DNA of 64,000 nucleotides from DASQYE01 sp036389675 (GTDB lineage: Bacteria; Acidobacteriota; Blastocatellia; Pyrinomonadales; Pyrinomonadaceae), in contig DASVWI010000029.1 in the NCBI GenBank assembly GCA_036389675.1, forward strand, positions 3,392 through 67,391. Direction: 5' to 3'. Positions 19,725 to 27,904 of this stretch are shown here, piece by piece. The first letter of the stretch is position 1. Each line of letters starts with the position of its first letter. The notes beneath the pieces were generated by a model. That model saw only the letters and a list, made by a program, of their open reading frames with translations, was not told the origin of the DNA and searched no databases. Position numbers and translations under genes: made by a program.

Positions 19725-21653
19725 ATGAAAGCCATTTTTCAAACCATTATCTTCTCTCTTGTGTTGGCCGTCGGGCTTGTGCCCGTCGTCGGGCAGGCGG
19801 GGCTGCTGCCTGAGCGCATGGCCTCGACCGTGATGACTGTCTGGAAAGATACGTTCGCGGAACAGGGCAAGCCGGATAAATGGAGCTACGAACAGGGCGT
19901 CGTCCTCAAAGGGATTGAAGGCTTGTGGCTCGCGACGGGCGACGGCAGGTACTTCAGCTACATGCAGCGCATCATAGATCGTTTTGTGACGGACGACGGA
20001 ACGATACGCACATATAAGCTCGAAGATTACAATATTGACAACGTGCTTCTGGGAAGAAACCTGCTTACGCTCTACAAGGTGACGGGGCAGGAGAAATACA
20101 GGAAGGCCGCGGCCACCTTGCGCGAGCAGTTAAAGAATCATCCGCGCACTTCCGAGGGCGGCTTCTGGCATAAGAAGATTTATCCCTATCAAATGTGGCT
20201 CGACGGTCTCTATATGGGAGAGCCCTTTTATGCCGAATACGCCGCGACCTTTCACGAGGACGCTGCCTTCGATGATATCGCTAAGCAGTTCGTGCTGATG
20301 GAACAGCACGCGCGTGATGCAAAGACGGGGCTGCTTTATCACGGCTGGGATGAATCCAGAAAGCAGCGCTGGGCCGACCCGCAGACAGGGCGCTCGCCCA
20401 ACTTCTGGGGGCGTGCGATGGGCTGGTACGCGATGGCGCTCGTGGATACTTTAGATCAGTTCCCCGAGGAGCATCCCGGAAGGAGAGAGTTGATTGCCAT
20501 CCTCAATCGCCTCGCGGCGGCCATAGAGAGATATCAGGAATCGAAATCCGGCCTCTGGTATCAGGTGATGGACAAGGGTGGGGCCGAAGGGAATTATCTG
20601 GAAGCATCCGCCTCCTGCATGTTCGTCTACGCGCTGGCGAAGGGTGTGCGTCAGGGCTATCTACCGGCCTCTTATCTGAAGGTCGCGCGTAAAGGTTATC
20701 AGGGCATCACAATGCGTTTTATAGAGACGGATGCCGCGACGGGGCAGGTCAATCTCAAGGGCACGGTCAGCGTCGCGGGGCTGGGGGGCAATCCCTATCG
20801 TGACGGAAGCTATCAATACTACTTAAGCGAGAAGGTTGTGACGAACGACCCGAAAGGCGTCGGCGCTTTCCTGATGGCGGCAAACGAGATGGAGATAGCC
20901 GCCGAACAACCCTTCGGCAAGGGCAAGACCGTGACGCTCGATTACTACTTCAATAACGAAGTGAAGAAGGACGCGACAGGGAAGATAGCCCCCTACCATT
21001 ATAAGTGGGAAGAGATGCCCAACAGCGGCTTCTATTTCTGGGGGAATGTGTTTAGAAACCTCGGCGTCAGAACAGAGGCGCTCAGGGAAGCGCCGACGCC
21101 CGCCAACCTAAAGGCGACGGACATCTATATTATCGTCGACCCGGACACTAAAGAGGAGACCGAGAAGCCTAACTTCATCGAGCCGCAACACGTCAGGGCC
21201 ATCACCGATTGGGTCAAAGCGGGCGGCGTGCTGGTCTTGATGGGTAACGATCTGGGCAATGCCGAGTTCGATCACTTCAATCAATTAGCCGGAGAGTTCG
21301 GCGTCCAATTCAATAAGGACAGCATCAATCGTGTTCAGGGCAACGAGTTCGCGCAGGGCAAAATCACTGTGCCCCTTGGGCATCCCGTTTTCAAAACGGC
21401 CCGAGAGCTTTACCTCAAAGAGGTCAGCACCCTTTCGCTTTCATCGCCCGCGCGCCCCTCGCTTGAGCATAAGGGCGCTGTCATTATCGCCGTCGCAAAG
21501 CTTGGCCGTGGAACCGTTCTCGCGGTCGGCGACCCTTGGCTCTACAACGAATACGTGGACGGAAGAAAGCTTCCGGCGGAATACGATAACGCCAAAGCCG
21601 CGAAAGACCTCTCAAGATGGTTGATCGCACAGGTTCCGTCCAGGAGAAGATAG
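19725..21653 (+). CDS. GH105 unsaturated rhamnogalacturonyl/galacturonyl hydrolase with C-terminal GATase-like domain
   Basis: GH105 enzymes release the 4,5-unsaturated uronic acid from oligosaccharides made by pectate or rhamnogalacturonan lyases. A signal peptide (MKAIFQTIIFSLVLAVGLVP) precedes an alpha/alpha-barrel of about residues 25-400. Motifs include IDNVLLGRNLLTLY, the catalytic-region YPYQMWLDGLYMGEPFYAEY, GLLYHGWDES and FWGRAMGWYAMALVDTL. After the barrel (ending around VGAFLMAANEME) about 240 extra residues form an alpha/beta domain with DIYIIVDPDTKEE, VRAITDWVKAGGVLVLMGND and VAKLGRGTVLAVGDPWLYNE, like glutamine-amidotransferase-fold (DUF4350-like) domains. At 642 residues it is much longer than single-domain GH105 (about 370). 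It leads a short operon with a Gfo/Idh/MocA gene and a cupin gene. Confidence 0.9.
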   Translation: MKAIFQTIIFSLVLAVGLVPVVGQAGLLPERMASTVMTVWKDTFAEQGKPDKWSYEQGVVLKGIEGLWLATGDGRYFSYMQRIIDRFVTDDGTIRTYKLEDYNIDNVLLGRNLLTLYKVTGQEKYRKAAATLREQLKNHPRTSEGGFWHKKIYPYQMWLDGLYMGEPFYAEYAATFHEDAAFDDIAKQFVLMEQHARDAKTGLLYHGWDESRKQRWADPQTGRSPNFWGRAMGWYAMALVDTLDQFPEEHPGRRELIAILNRLAAAIERYQESKSGLWYQVMDKGGAEGNYLEASASCMFVYALAKGVRQGYLPASYLKVARKGYQGITMRFIETDAATGQVNLKGTVSVAGLGGNPYRDGSYQYYLSEKVVTNDPKGVGAFLMAANEMEIAAEQPFGKGKTVTLDYYFNNEVKKDATGKIAPYHYKWEEMPNSGFYFWGNVFRNLGVRTEALREAPTPANLKATDIYIIVDPDTKEETEKPNFIEPQHVRAITDWVKAGGVLVLMGNDLGNAEFDHFNQLAGEFGVQFNKDSINRVQGNEFAQGKITVPLGHPVFKTARELYLKEVSTLSLSSPARPSLEHKGAVIIAVAKLGRGTVLAVGDPWLYNEYVDGRKLPAEYDNAKAAKDLSRWLIAQVPSRRR

Positions 21654-21682
21654 CTCGCGGCTCGTGCGGAGGCTTATCTGCT

Positions 21683-22699
21683 ATGCGAAAGATTAAGTGG
21701 GGGCTGATCGGTTGCGGCGACATAGCCCGCAAGCGCATCGCTCCGGCCCTGCGTGATCTGCCCTCCTGCGAGCTGGTCGCCGTCAGCCGCGCCAACTTCG
21801 ACGAGGCAGAAGCGTTCGCCAGAGAGTTCGGCGCCAGACGCTGGTACAAAGAATGGCAGCAGCTTCTCGATGATGAAGAGGTCGAGGCGGTCTATATCGC
21901 GACTCCGGTTTACCTGCATGCCGCGCAGGCTATCGCCGCAGCCACGGCGGGCAAGCATGTCCTGTGCGAGAAGCCCATGGCGATGAGCGTCGAAGAATGC
22001 GAGCGGATGATCGGTGCGTGCGAAGAGAATGAAGTGCGGCTCGGCGTCGCTTACTATAGACATTTCTATCCGGTCATTGATCGCATCAAAACAATCTTGC
22101 GCGAGGGCGAAGTGGGGCGGCCCGTCATCATTCAGATGAACGCGTTCGAGAGATTCGACCCAGAGCCCACGCATCCCCGCCGCTGGCTGATAGAAAAGGA
22201 ATCGTCCGGCGGTGGGCCAATGCTCGACTTCGGCTGTCATCGTATCGAAGTCCTGATCGATCTGTTTGGCCCTGTCGAGGTAGTCAGGAGTCTCGTCGGC
22301 AATGTGTTGTTTGATCGCGAGGTGGAGGATACGGCCAGCGCTCTATTTCAATTTGAGAGCGGGCCGCATGCCGTCCTCTCCGTCACACACGCCGCCAGCC
22401 AGCCGCAGGACACCTTAAGCATCTTCGGCAGCCACGGCTCGATTCACGTCTCCGTATTGAATGAGGGAAAGGCTCACGTAAGAACCATCAAGGGCGAGCG
22501 CGTCGAATCACACGCGCCGCACCCGAACCTGCATCAACCGCTGATAGATGATTTTGCTCAGGCGATAGCGGAGAAGCGCGACCCGCGCGTGAGCGGCCAG
22601 ACAGGGCTGGAAGTGGCGCGGATAGAGGAAGAGATTTACGCCGGCGCGCAAATGGGTTTCAGTAAAGCCATGAGCGGTCTTAAGGCCAGCCGCACATGA
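21683..22699 (+). CDS. Gfo/Idh/MocA family oxidoreductase (cytoplasmic)
   Basis: A 338-residue NAD(P)-dependent sugar or sugar-acid dehydrogenase. I chose the ATG at 21683 because GGAGG lies nine bases upstream. The Rossmann start is KWGLIGCGDIARKRIAPAL, followed by AVYIATPVYLHAAQA, and the hallmark HVLCEKPMAMS with the catalytic-region Lys near residue 98. GGGPMLDFGCHRIEVLIDLF carries the second-domain His. No signal peptide is seen, unlike the second Gfo/Idh/MocA gene at 31378. It follows GH105 by 29 bp and precedes the cupin gene by 23 bp. The substrate may be a product of rhamnogalacturonan breakdown; this rests on context only. Confidence 0.87.
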   Translation: MRKIKWGLIGCGDIARKRIAPALRDLPSCELVAVSRANFDEAEAFAREFGARRWYKEWQQLLDDEEVEAVYIATPVYLHAAQAIAAATAGKHVLCEKPMAMSVEECERMIGACEENEVRLGVAYYRHFYPVIDRIKTILREGEVGRPVIIQMNAFERFDPEPTHPRRWLIEKESSGGGPMLDFGCHRIEVLIDLFGPVEVVRSLVGNVLFDREVEDTASALFQFESGPHAVLSVTHAASQPQDTLSIFGSHGSIHVSVLNEGKAHVRTIKGERVESHAPHPNLHQPLIDDFAQAIAEKRDPRVSGQTGLEVARIEEEIYAGAQMGFSKAMSGLKASRT

Positions 22700-22722
22700 A
22701 TTAAGAGAGGACGTATCCGGAA

Positions 22723-23307
22723 ATGTTGACGAGGATGAAATATATTCTGTTGGCGGCGGTCTCGTTGGCGGCGCTGGCTGCCAGCGCACCGGCACAAATG
22801 GCGGGCGCTGGCTCTACGCCTCGCGAGCCTGCAAAGCCCGCGCGTCCTTTCGTGGTGCTCACGGCACAGTCGCTCGCTGATCTGGAGAGGAAGCTGCGAC
22901 CTGAGAATAAGGTCGAGGACTTGATCGGCGGCGAAGGGATGCAGTTGCGCGTCGCCGTGCAGCACGACAAGAGCAGGCCCACCGCCGACGCGGAGCTTCA
23001 TGATGCGTCCGATGATGTCTACTACGTGTTGGAGGGGGTCGCCCGGCTAACGCTCGGCGGGAAACTGGACGCGCCGCATGAGGTCGAGCCGGGAGAATGG
23101 CGCAGCCCGCGCATCATCAGCGGCCAGACATTTGAAATCACCAAAGGCGACTTGATCGTCGTGCCGCGCGGCACACCTCATCAACGCGTCAACATCTCCG
23201 GAAAAGAGTTTTCCATGATCCTGATCAAGATATTCGCCGAGCCGAGACGGGCAGCCGTGCCGAAGCAGACACAGCCCCTCCCTGAAAGCAAAGAGCGGAA
23301 ACCTTGA
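22723..23307 (+). CDS. Secreted cupin-domain protein
   Basis: A 194-residue protein with a signal peptide (about residues 1-25, MKYILLAAVSLAALAASAPA after an initial MLTR) and one cupin beta-barrel. The cupin metal region reads TADAELHDASDDVYYVLEGV and the second motif ITKGDLIVVPRGTPHQRVNI, keeping His in PHQ and Glu in VLEG; the first His pair is reduced to ELHDASDD. The last 30 residues are Lys/Pro-rich. GAGAGGAC precedes the ATG at 22723, although the ATG 12 bases later is possible. As last gene of the GH105 operon it could bind a uronate or sugar in the periplasm, as uronate-pathway cupins (KdgF type) do; KdgF-like activity is only a suggestion. Confidence 0.75.
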   Translation: MLTRMKYILLAAVSLAALAASAPAQMAGAGSTPREPAKPARPFVVLTAQSLADLERKLRPENKVEDLIGGEGMQLRVAVQHDKSRPTADAELHDASDDVYYVLEGVARLTLGGKLDAPHEVEPGEWRSPRIISGQTFEITKGDLIVVPRGTPHQRVNISGKEFSMILIKIFAEPRRAAVPKQTQPLPESKERKP

Positions 23308-23329
23308 CGGACGTGCCGATCGGGTTGAT

Positions 23330-23340
23330 TGGTCAGACCC
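23330..23340. promoter_or_regulatory. Putative GntR operator, site 5
   Basis: TGGTCAGACCC, seven of eight positions of TGGT-N3-ACCA, just after the cupin gene. It is the first of three such sequences in the 808-bp gap 23308-24115 ahead of the TonB receptor gene. Confidence 0.4.
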
Positions 23341-23610
23341 TTGTGTGATGAAAAGCGTGATTGGTTAACGATAGACTTGACAAGGCGTACCCCATGCGAC
23401 ACAATTAGCCACCCCCAAACAATCAAGCATTATGGGATGTCGAAAGACTCCCGGCCCGAATTCTGTTGCGAAATTTATAGGCTACGATAAGAGGTAGAGC
23501 CAGACCGTAAGCCCAGCGCCCTACGCCAGCTTCCCCCCTTCATCGGCGCTCCGCGTGCGTTTGAATTGTGCAAGCGACAGCCTATGCTGTTCTTGAGCGG
23601 GCCTGTCTAT

Positions 23611-23621
23611 TGGTCAGACCA
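23611..23621. promoter_or_regulatory. Putative GntR operator, site 6
   Basis: ATTGGTCAGACCAT contains a perfect TGGT-N3-ACCA palindrome and resembles PdhR/LldR-type operator consensus. It is about 260 bp upstream of the core promoter of the TonB receptor gene, so it would act from a distance or by looping with the promoter-proximal half-site. Confidence 0.5.
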
Positions 23622-23867
23622 TCGGGCTATTTGTTCAGCGCGGCCACAATTCCACGGCAGCCGCCCGAGACATAGCTACGGGATGGTGTCAGCCGCTCGA
23701 ATCGCGCGGGTTTGGGATGAGATTTACACTCGGCCAGAAACATTTACAGCAAGTGAAAATATAATAATTCCCGTTTATTTTATTGAGTATACGGGCTAAA
23801 CCTTTGAGAGGCCGGGAAAAGTTTTACATCTTTTTGAAAAATCGAGCATGAAGCTCTGAAAACTTTC

Positions 23868-23896
23868 TTGACGTGGTCTGACTCCTGTTATATAGT
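23868..23896 (+). promoter_or_regulatory. Sigma70-like promoter of the TonB receptor gene with embedded half operator
   Basis: TTGACG (23868-23873) and TATAGT (23891-23896) are separated by exactly 17 bases; each matches five of six consensus positions. The spacer begins TGGTCTGAC, six of eight positions of the GntR-type palindrome. Predicted initiation is near 23903, giving a leader of about 210 bases. The rest of 23308-24115 shows no gene I can support. Confidence 0.6.
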
Positions 23897-24115
23897 TCAT
23901 ATTTACAGGGCGACCACTGTGGCCTTATCTACTCTGGGCGGATTGCGCGGGCAATTTCGGACAAAGTCGAACAAATTAATCTGGAAATATAGCAACTGAG
24001 CCGCGCTGCTTCGGACACGGAGTCCTGACCTCGCGACACGTGCTTAATCAATTATGGGTGCGACGGCATCGCTTTTCCCTGATGCTGTTGATGAGAAGGA
24101 TGAAAGGATAAAGTT

Positions 24116-27100
24116 ATGGCTAGGTATATTGTTCGCCATGGTATCCCGGCGGCGCTGTTGCTCCTGATTCTGATTGTGACGGCAGGCGCGCAGGAGTTTC
24201 GTGGCTCGATTACGGGAAAGGTTACTGACCCTAACGGGGCGGCGCTTCCGGGTGCTACCGTTACGATCAAGAACATAGAGACCAACTCGGAGAACACCAC
24301 GGCTGCGACGGACGACGGAACCTACAGCTTTCCGCTCCTACAGCCCGGCAAGTACACCTTGACCGTGACGCAGGAAGGGTTCAACACCTCCGTGCGCGAG
24401 GGCATCGAAGTCAACGTCGCCGCCAAGCTGAATCTGGACGTTCAGCTTGAGATAGGCGTCGCCGCGACCGTCACGACCACCGCCGAAGCGCCCGCGCTCG
24501 ATACCGGCACGGTCAGCACGGGAACAAATATCACCAGCAGACAGATCAGCGAGCTTCCCTTAACGGAAGGAACGGCCTACCAGTTGGCGACGCTCACACC
24601 GGGCGTCTCCTACACGGGTAATCCGGCCTTCACCGGGCCGACATCAAACGGCAACCTTGCGGCGTTTCGCGCCAACGGGGCGACAGGCCCGAACCAGATC
24701 ACTCTGGACGGCTCGCCCAATTACGCGTTTGAGGGTGGCGTGGGCTTTTCGCCCCCGTCTGATGCCGTGCAGGAGTTTAAAGTTCAGACCAACGCCTTCG
24801 ACGCGCAACAGGGCTACTCCGCCGGTGCGACCGTCAACGTCGCCGTCAAGAGCGGCACTAACGATCTTCACGGCTCGCTCTGGTACTTCAATCGCGACAG
24901 AAGCCGCACGGCCAACAGCTACTTCAATAATCGGGCGGGGGCCGAACGTCCCGTCCGGACTTACCATCGCTACGGCGGCGTCGTCAATGGGCCGGTCTAC
25001 ATACCCAAGCTCTACAACGGGCGCGACAGGACTTTCTTCCTTTTCTCCTACGAGCGTCTGAAGGACAACATCGGCGAGCCGCAGCTCTTCACCGTGCCCA
25101 CCGATGCGATGCGTCACGGCGACTTCTCGGCCCTGATCGTGAACCGCAATAACATCGCCGACCCCGCCAACACTGTGATCTACAATCCTTTCTCGGGCGT
25201 GCAGTCGGGTAACAATGTGGTGCGCTCATCTTTCGGCTGTCCGACGGCGGGCGCGGTTCCGGTCAACTCCACCTGCAATATCATTCCGACGGCGTTGTTC
25301 AATCCGGTCGCCGTGGCGCTGCTTCAGTATTACCCGCTGCCGAACACCGCGGGCGTTGCCAACGGCACGCAGCTCAACTACTTCTCGAACGTCAACCGGA
25401 TTCAGAACTACAGGGCATGGTTGACGCGCATCGATCACAAGATCAGCGACAGCCAGTATATCTTCGGCAAGTACTATCACAGCTTCAACCCGGAAGACCG
25501 CCAGAACTGGGCGGGCGTGGTCAACGGGTTTGCGGTCACGCAGGGTTTTGAAAACAGAACCAACGACGGAGGCAACGTAGACTATACGCACACGCTGTCG
25601 CCCACGATGGTCTTCGATTTCCGTGTGAGCTTTAACCGGTTCCAGCAGGAGCGCAGACCGGCCCAGAGCTTCGACCCCGCGACGCTGCCTTTCAGTGCCG
25701 CCTCCCTTTCGGCCTTTCGCGGCTACGACTACATCCCCAGAATCCTGATCAGGAATTTGGACGCGACGAGACCGTTTCGCTCGACGCTCGGCGCGGCGCG
25801 CTCGGACTGGAACGCGGGCCGTCTGCGCCCCTTCTACATGGGCTCGATCCAGCCGACGATGACTCAGATTTACGGCGACCACACGATGAAGTACGGCTAC
25901 GACCTGCGTATCCTGCGTGAGAATTTCGTCAGCAACGGCTATCAGGGCGGCCAGTTCTTCTTCGACGGCACGTTTACCTCTCCGGCTTCCAACTCCAACA
26001 CGACCCTGCGGAATGCTTTCGGGCGCGACATCGCGGCCTTCCTGCTCGGAATACCGACCACGGGCTCGGGCGGTAACACCAGCCAGATTGAAAACCCGAT
26101 CGCCTATTCGGTGCAGCAGGTCTATCACGGTTTCTTCTTTCAGGACGACTGGCGCGTCACGCCGAAGCTCACTTTGAATCTGGGGCTGCGTTACGAGATA
26201 GAGGGCGGAATCACGGAGCGCTACAACCGCATCGTGCGCGGGTTCGACACGACGACGGCGAGCCCGATTCAGGCGCAGGTCATCGCGGCCTACACCACAG
26301 CCTATAATGCCAACCCGGCCAACTTCCCGCTCGCTCCCAGCCAGCTACAGGTGCTCGGCGGCTTTACCTTCGCCGATGAGAACAATCGCGCGGCATGGGA
26401 CGCCGATAAGAATAACTTTCAGCCACGCGTCGGCGTGTCCTACCAGTTGAACGAGAAGACAGTGTTGCGCGGCGGCTTCGGCATCTTCGTTTCACCGAGA
26501 CAGATTCCGACTTCGCTCGCTGATACCACCAACCAGACGACCATTCAGCCCGGCTTTTCCGGTGCGACGACTTTCGTGCCCTCGAACAATAATGGTTTGA
26601 CTTTCGGCGCGACTCTCAGCAATCCGTTCCCGGGCGGCGCTGCGAGCCTTCAGGCATCGCCGGGCGCAAGCCTCGGCCTTTTGACGAGGATCGGTCTGGA
26701 TGTCGGCGCATCTGATGACCCCGTGCTGCCGGCTGAGCGCAAGAACGCCAAGTTCGCGCGCATAGTCGTAGGCATTCAGCGCGACCTTGGCCGTGGTTAC
26801 ATTGTCGAAGCCAACTATGTTTCGGCATGGGGCTGGGATTTGGCCGTCAACAGGAATCTGAATTTCGTCCCGCGCTCTTTCCTCGGCGATACGCCGACGA
26901 CCGACGCGGCCTCGAACACTTTCCTTTCGGCGAACATACCCAACCCGTTCAGGAACATCGCCCCCGTGGGCAGCCCCTTCAACACCGCGGCCAATATCAG
27001 CCGCGCACAATCGCTTTTGGCCTTCCCGCAGTTCACCAACTTCTGGGTGCAGCAGTACAACGGCACGAACAGGTACAACTCCCTGCAGTTGCAGGTGCAG

Positions 27101-27769
27101 CAGCGCCTCTCCACGGACTTCACGCTGAGCGCCAGCTACACCTACGCGCATCTGACCGAGAAGGTCAATTACCTGAACCCGTCCGACACGGGGCTGGAAG
27201 ATCGCATCTCGCCCGACGACAGGCCGCATCGCTTTACCCTGTCGAGCGTTTACCAACTGCCGTTCGGGCGTGGAAGAAAATATGGTTCGGATGTCAATCG
27301 CTTTGTCGATGCCGTCTTCGGCGGGTGGCAGATCAACGGCACGTACGAGTGGCAGAGCGGCGAGCCGTTCCTGCTCACCGCCGGTCAATTCTACTCGGCC
27401 ATGGACGTGACGCAGCTGGAGAGCCGTGTCGGTCAGAACAACGAGCAGGGGCTCAAGTACGGCGTCGACGTTCCTGCTTTCGACACGACTGCTTTCGTCA
27501 GGCTCAGCGGTTTCGGCCTGCGTAATGTTCCGACCACGCTCGGCAACCTGCGCAACCAGCCTTACCTGAACGTCAACCTGTCGGCCTCTAAGAACTTCAA
27601 GTTCGGTGAGGTCAAGCGATTGCAGTTTCGCGTCGAGGCGCTCAACGCCTTCAATCACCCGTACTTCGCTCTGGTCAATCTGGACCCGAACAACGCGAGT
27701 TTCGGTCTGTCGACTTCGCAGCGCAACAACCCGCGCGATATTCAGATCGGCGTGAAGTTTGTCTTCTAA
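24116..27769 (+). CDS. TonB-dependent receptor with carboxypeptidase-regulatory-like domain (Oar-like)
   Basis: A 1217-residue outer-membrane protein that likely imports pectic oligosaccharides or a related plant polymer. A signal peptide (about residues 1-25, ending near AGAQ) is followed by a carboxypeptidase regulatory-like beta-sandwich (about 27-115: GSITGKVTDPNGAALPGATV, GTYSFPLLQPGKYTLTV). A plug-like region (about 125-240) follows, with ISELPLTEGTAYQLATLTPG and an FRANGATGPNQITLDGSPN segment. The long barrel ends in Phe (GVKFVF), as outer-membrane barrels do. The layout is that of the large Oar-like receptors common in Acidobacteriota. It has a strong promoter of its own and is followed by pectate lyase and polygalacturonase genes, which supports a pectin substrate. 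No SusD-type partner lies beside it. Confidence 0.92.
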   Translation: MARYIVRHGIPAALLLLILIVTAGAQEFRGSITGKVTDPNGAALPGATVTIKNIETNSENTTAATDDGTYSFPLLQPGKYTLTVTQEGFNTSVREGIEVNVAAKLNLDVQLEIGVAATVTTTAEAPALDTGTVSTGTNITSRQISELPLTEGTAYQLATLTPGVSYTGNPAFTGPTSNGNLAAFRANGATGPNQITLDGSPNYAFEGGVGFSPPSDAVQEFKVQTNAFDAQQGYSAGATVNVAVKSGTNDLHGSLWYFNRDRSRTANSYFNNRAGAERPVRTYHRYGGVVNGPVYIPKLYNGRDRTFFLFSYERLKDNIGEPQLFTVPTDAMRHGDFSALIVNRNNIADPANTVIYNPFSGVQSGNNVVRSSFGCPTAGAVPVNSTCNIIPTALFNPVAVALLQYYPLPNTAGVANGTQLNYFSNVNRIQNYRAWLTRIDHKISDSQYIFGKYYHSFNPEDRQNWAGVVNGFAVTQGFENRTNDGGNVDYTHTLSPTMVFDFRVSFNRFQQERRPAQSFDPATLPFSAASLSAFRGYDYIPRILIRNLDATRPFRSTLGAARSDWNAGRLRPFYMGSIQPTMTQIYGDHTMKYGYDLRILRENFVSNGYQGGQFFFDGTFTSPASNSNTTLRNAFGRDIAAFLLGIPTTGSGGNTSQIENPIAYSVQQVYHGFFFQDDWRVTPKLTLNLGLRYEIEGGITERYNRIVRGFDTTTASPIQAQVIAAYTTAYNANPANFPLAPSQLQVLGGFTFADENNRAAWDADKNNFQPRVGVSYQLNEKTVLRGGFGIFVSPRQIPTSLADTTNQTTIQPGFSGATTFVPSNNNGLTFGATLSNPFPGGAASLQASPGASLGLLTRIGLDVGASDDPVLPAERKNAKFARIVVGIQRDLGRGYIVEANYVSAWGWDLAVNRNLNFVPRSFLGDTPTTDAASNTFLSANIPNPFRNIAPVGSPFNTAANISRAQSLLAFPQFTNFWVQQYNGTNRYNSLQLQVQQRLSTDFTLSASYTYAHLTEKVNYLNPSDTGLEDRISPDDRPHRFTLSSVYQLPFGRGRKYGSDVNRFVDAVFGGWQINGTYEWQSGEPFLLTAGQFYSAMDVTQLESRVGQNNEQGLKYGVDVPAFDTTAFVRLSGFGLRNVPTTLGNLRNQPYLNVNLSASKNFKFGEVKRLQFRVEALNAFNHPYFALVNLDPNNASFGLSTSQRNNPRDIQIGVKFVF

Positions 27770-27811
27770 CCATTCTGGCTGGGTCTGTGAAAACAACCGG
27801 CCAGCAACAAG

Positions 27812-27857
27812 ACGTGAGCCGTTTCAAGGGGAGGTCATCCCCTGTAGCGGCTCACGT
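27812..27857. promoter_or_regulatory. Two-tier hairpin between TonB receptor and pectate lyase genes
   Basis: An outer perfect 10-bp stem (ACGTGAGCCG with CGGCTCACGT) encloses an inner perfect 6-bp stem (AGGGGA/TCCCCT) with loop GGTCA. No run of T follows immediately, so it is not a typical intrinsic terminator. It may be an mRNA-processing or attenuation point that lets the receptor be made at a different level from the enzymes. Confidence 0.55.
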
Positions 27858-27904
27858 TGAACTCTTAGTTTCGCTATAAGAAACCCGCTCAGGGAAACTT
27901 AAAA

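Noticed and set aside
19470..19742. Minus-strand 90-codon frame between the GntR and GH105 genes
   Set aside because: It overlaps the GH105 start, carries operator and promoter candidates and matches nothing I know. A gene remnant cannot be excluded (it reads sensibly near its end), but I cannot support it.
23566..23799. 77-codon frame in the gap before the TonB receptor gene
   Set aside because: No ribosome-binding site, no recognisable domain, and it overlaps a perfect regulator palindrome.
26492..27796. 434-codon minus-strand frame under the TonB receptor gene
   Set aside because: Antisense to a well-supported beta-barrel gene; composition typical of a shadow frame.
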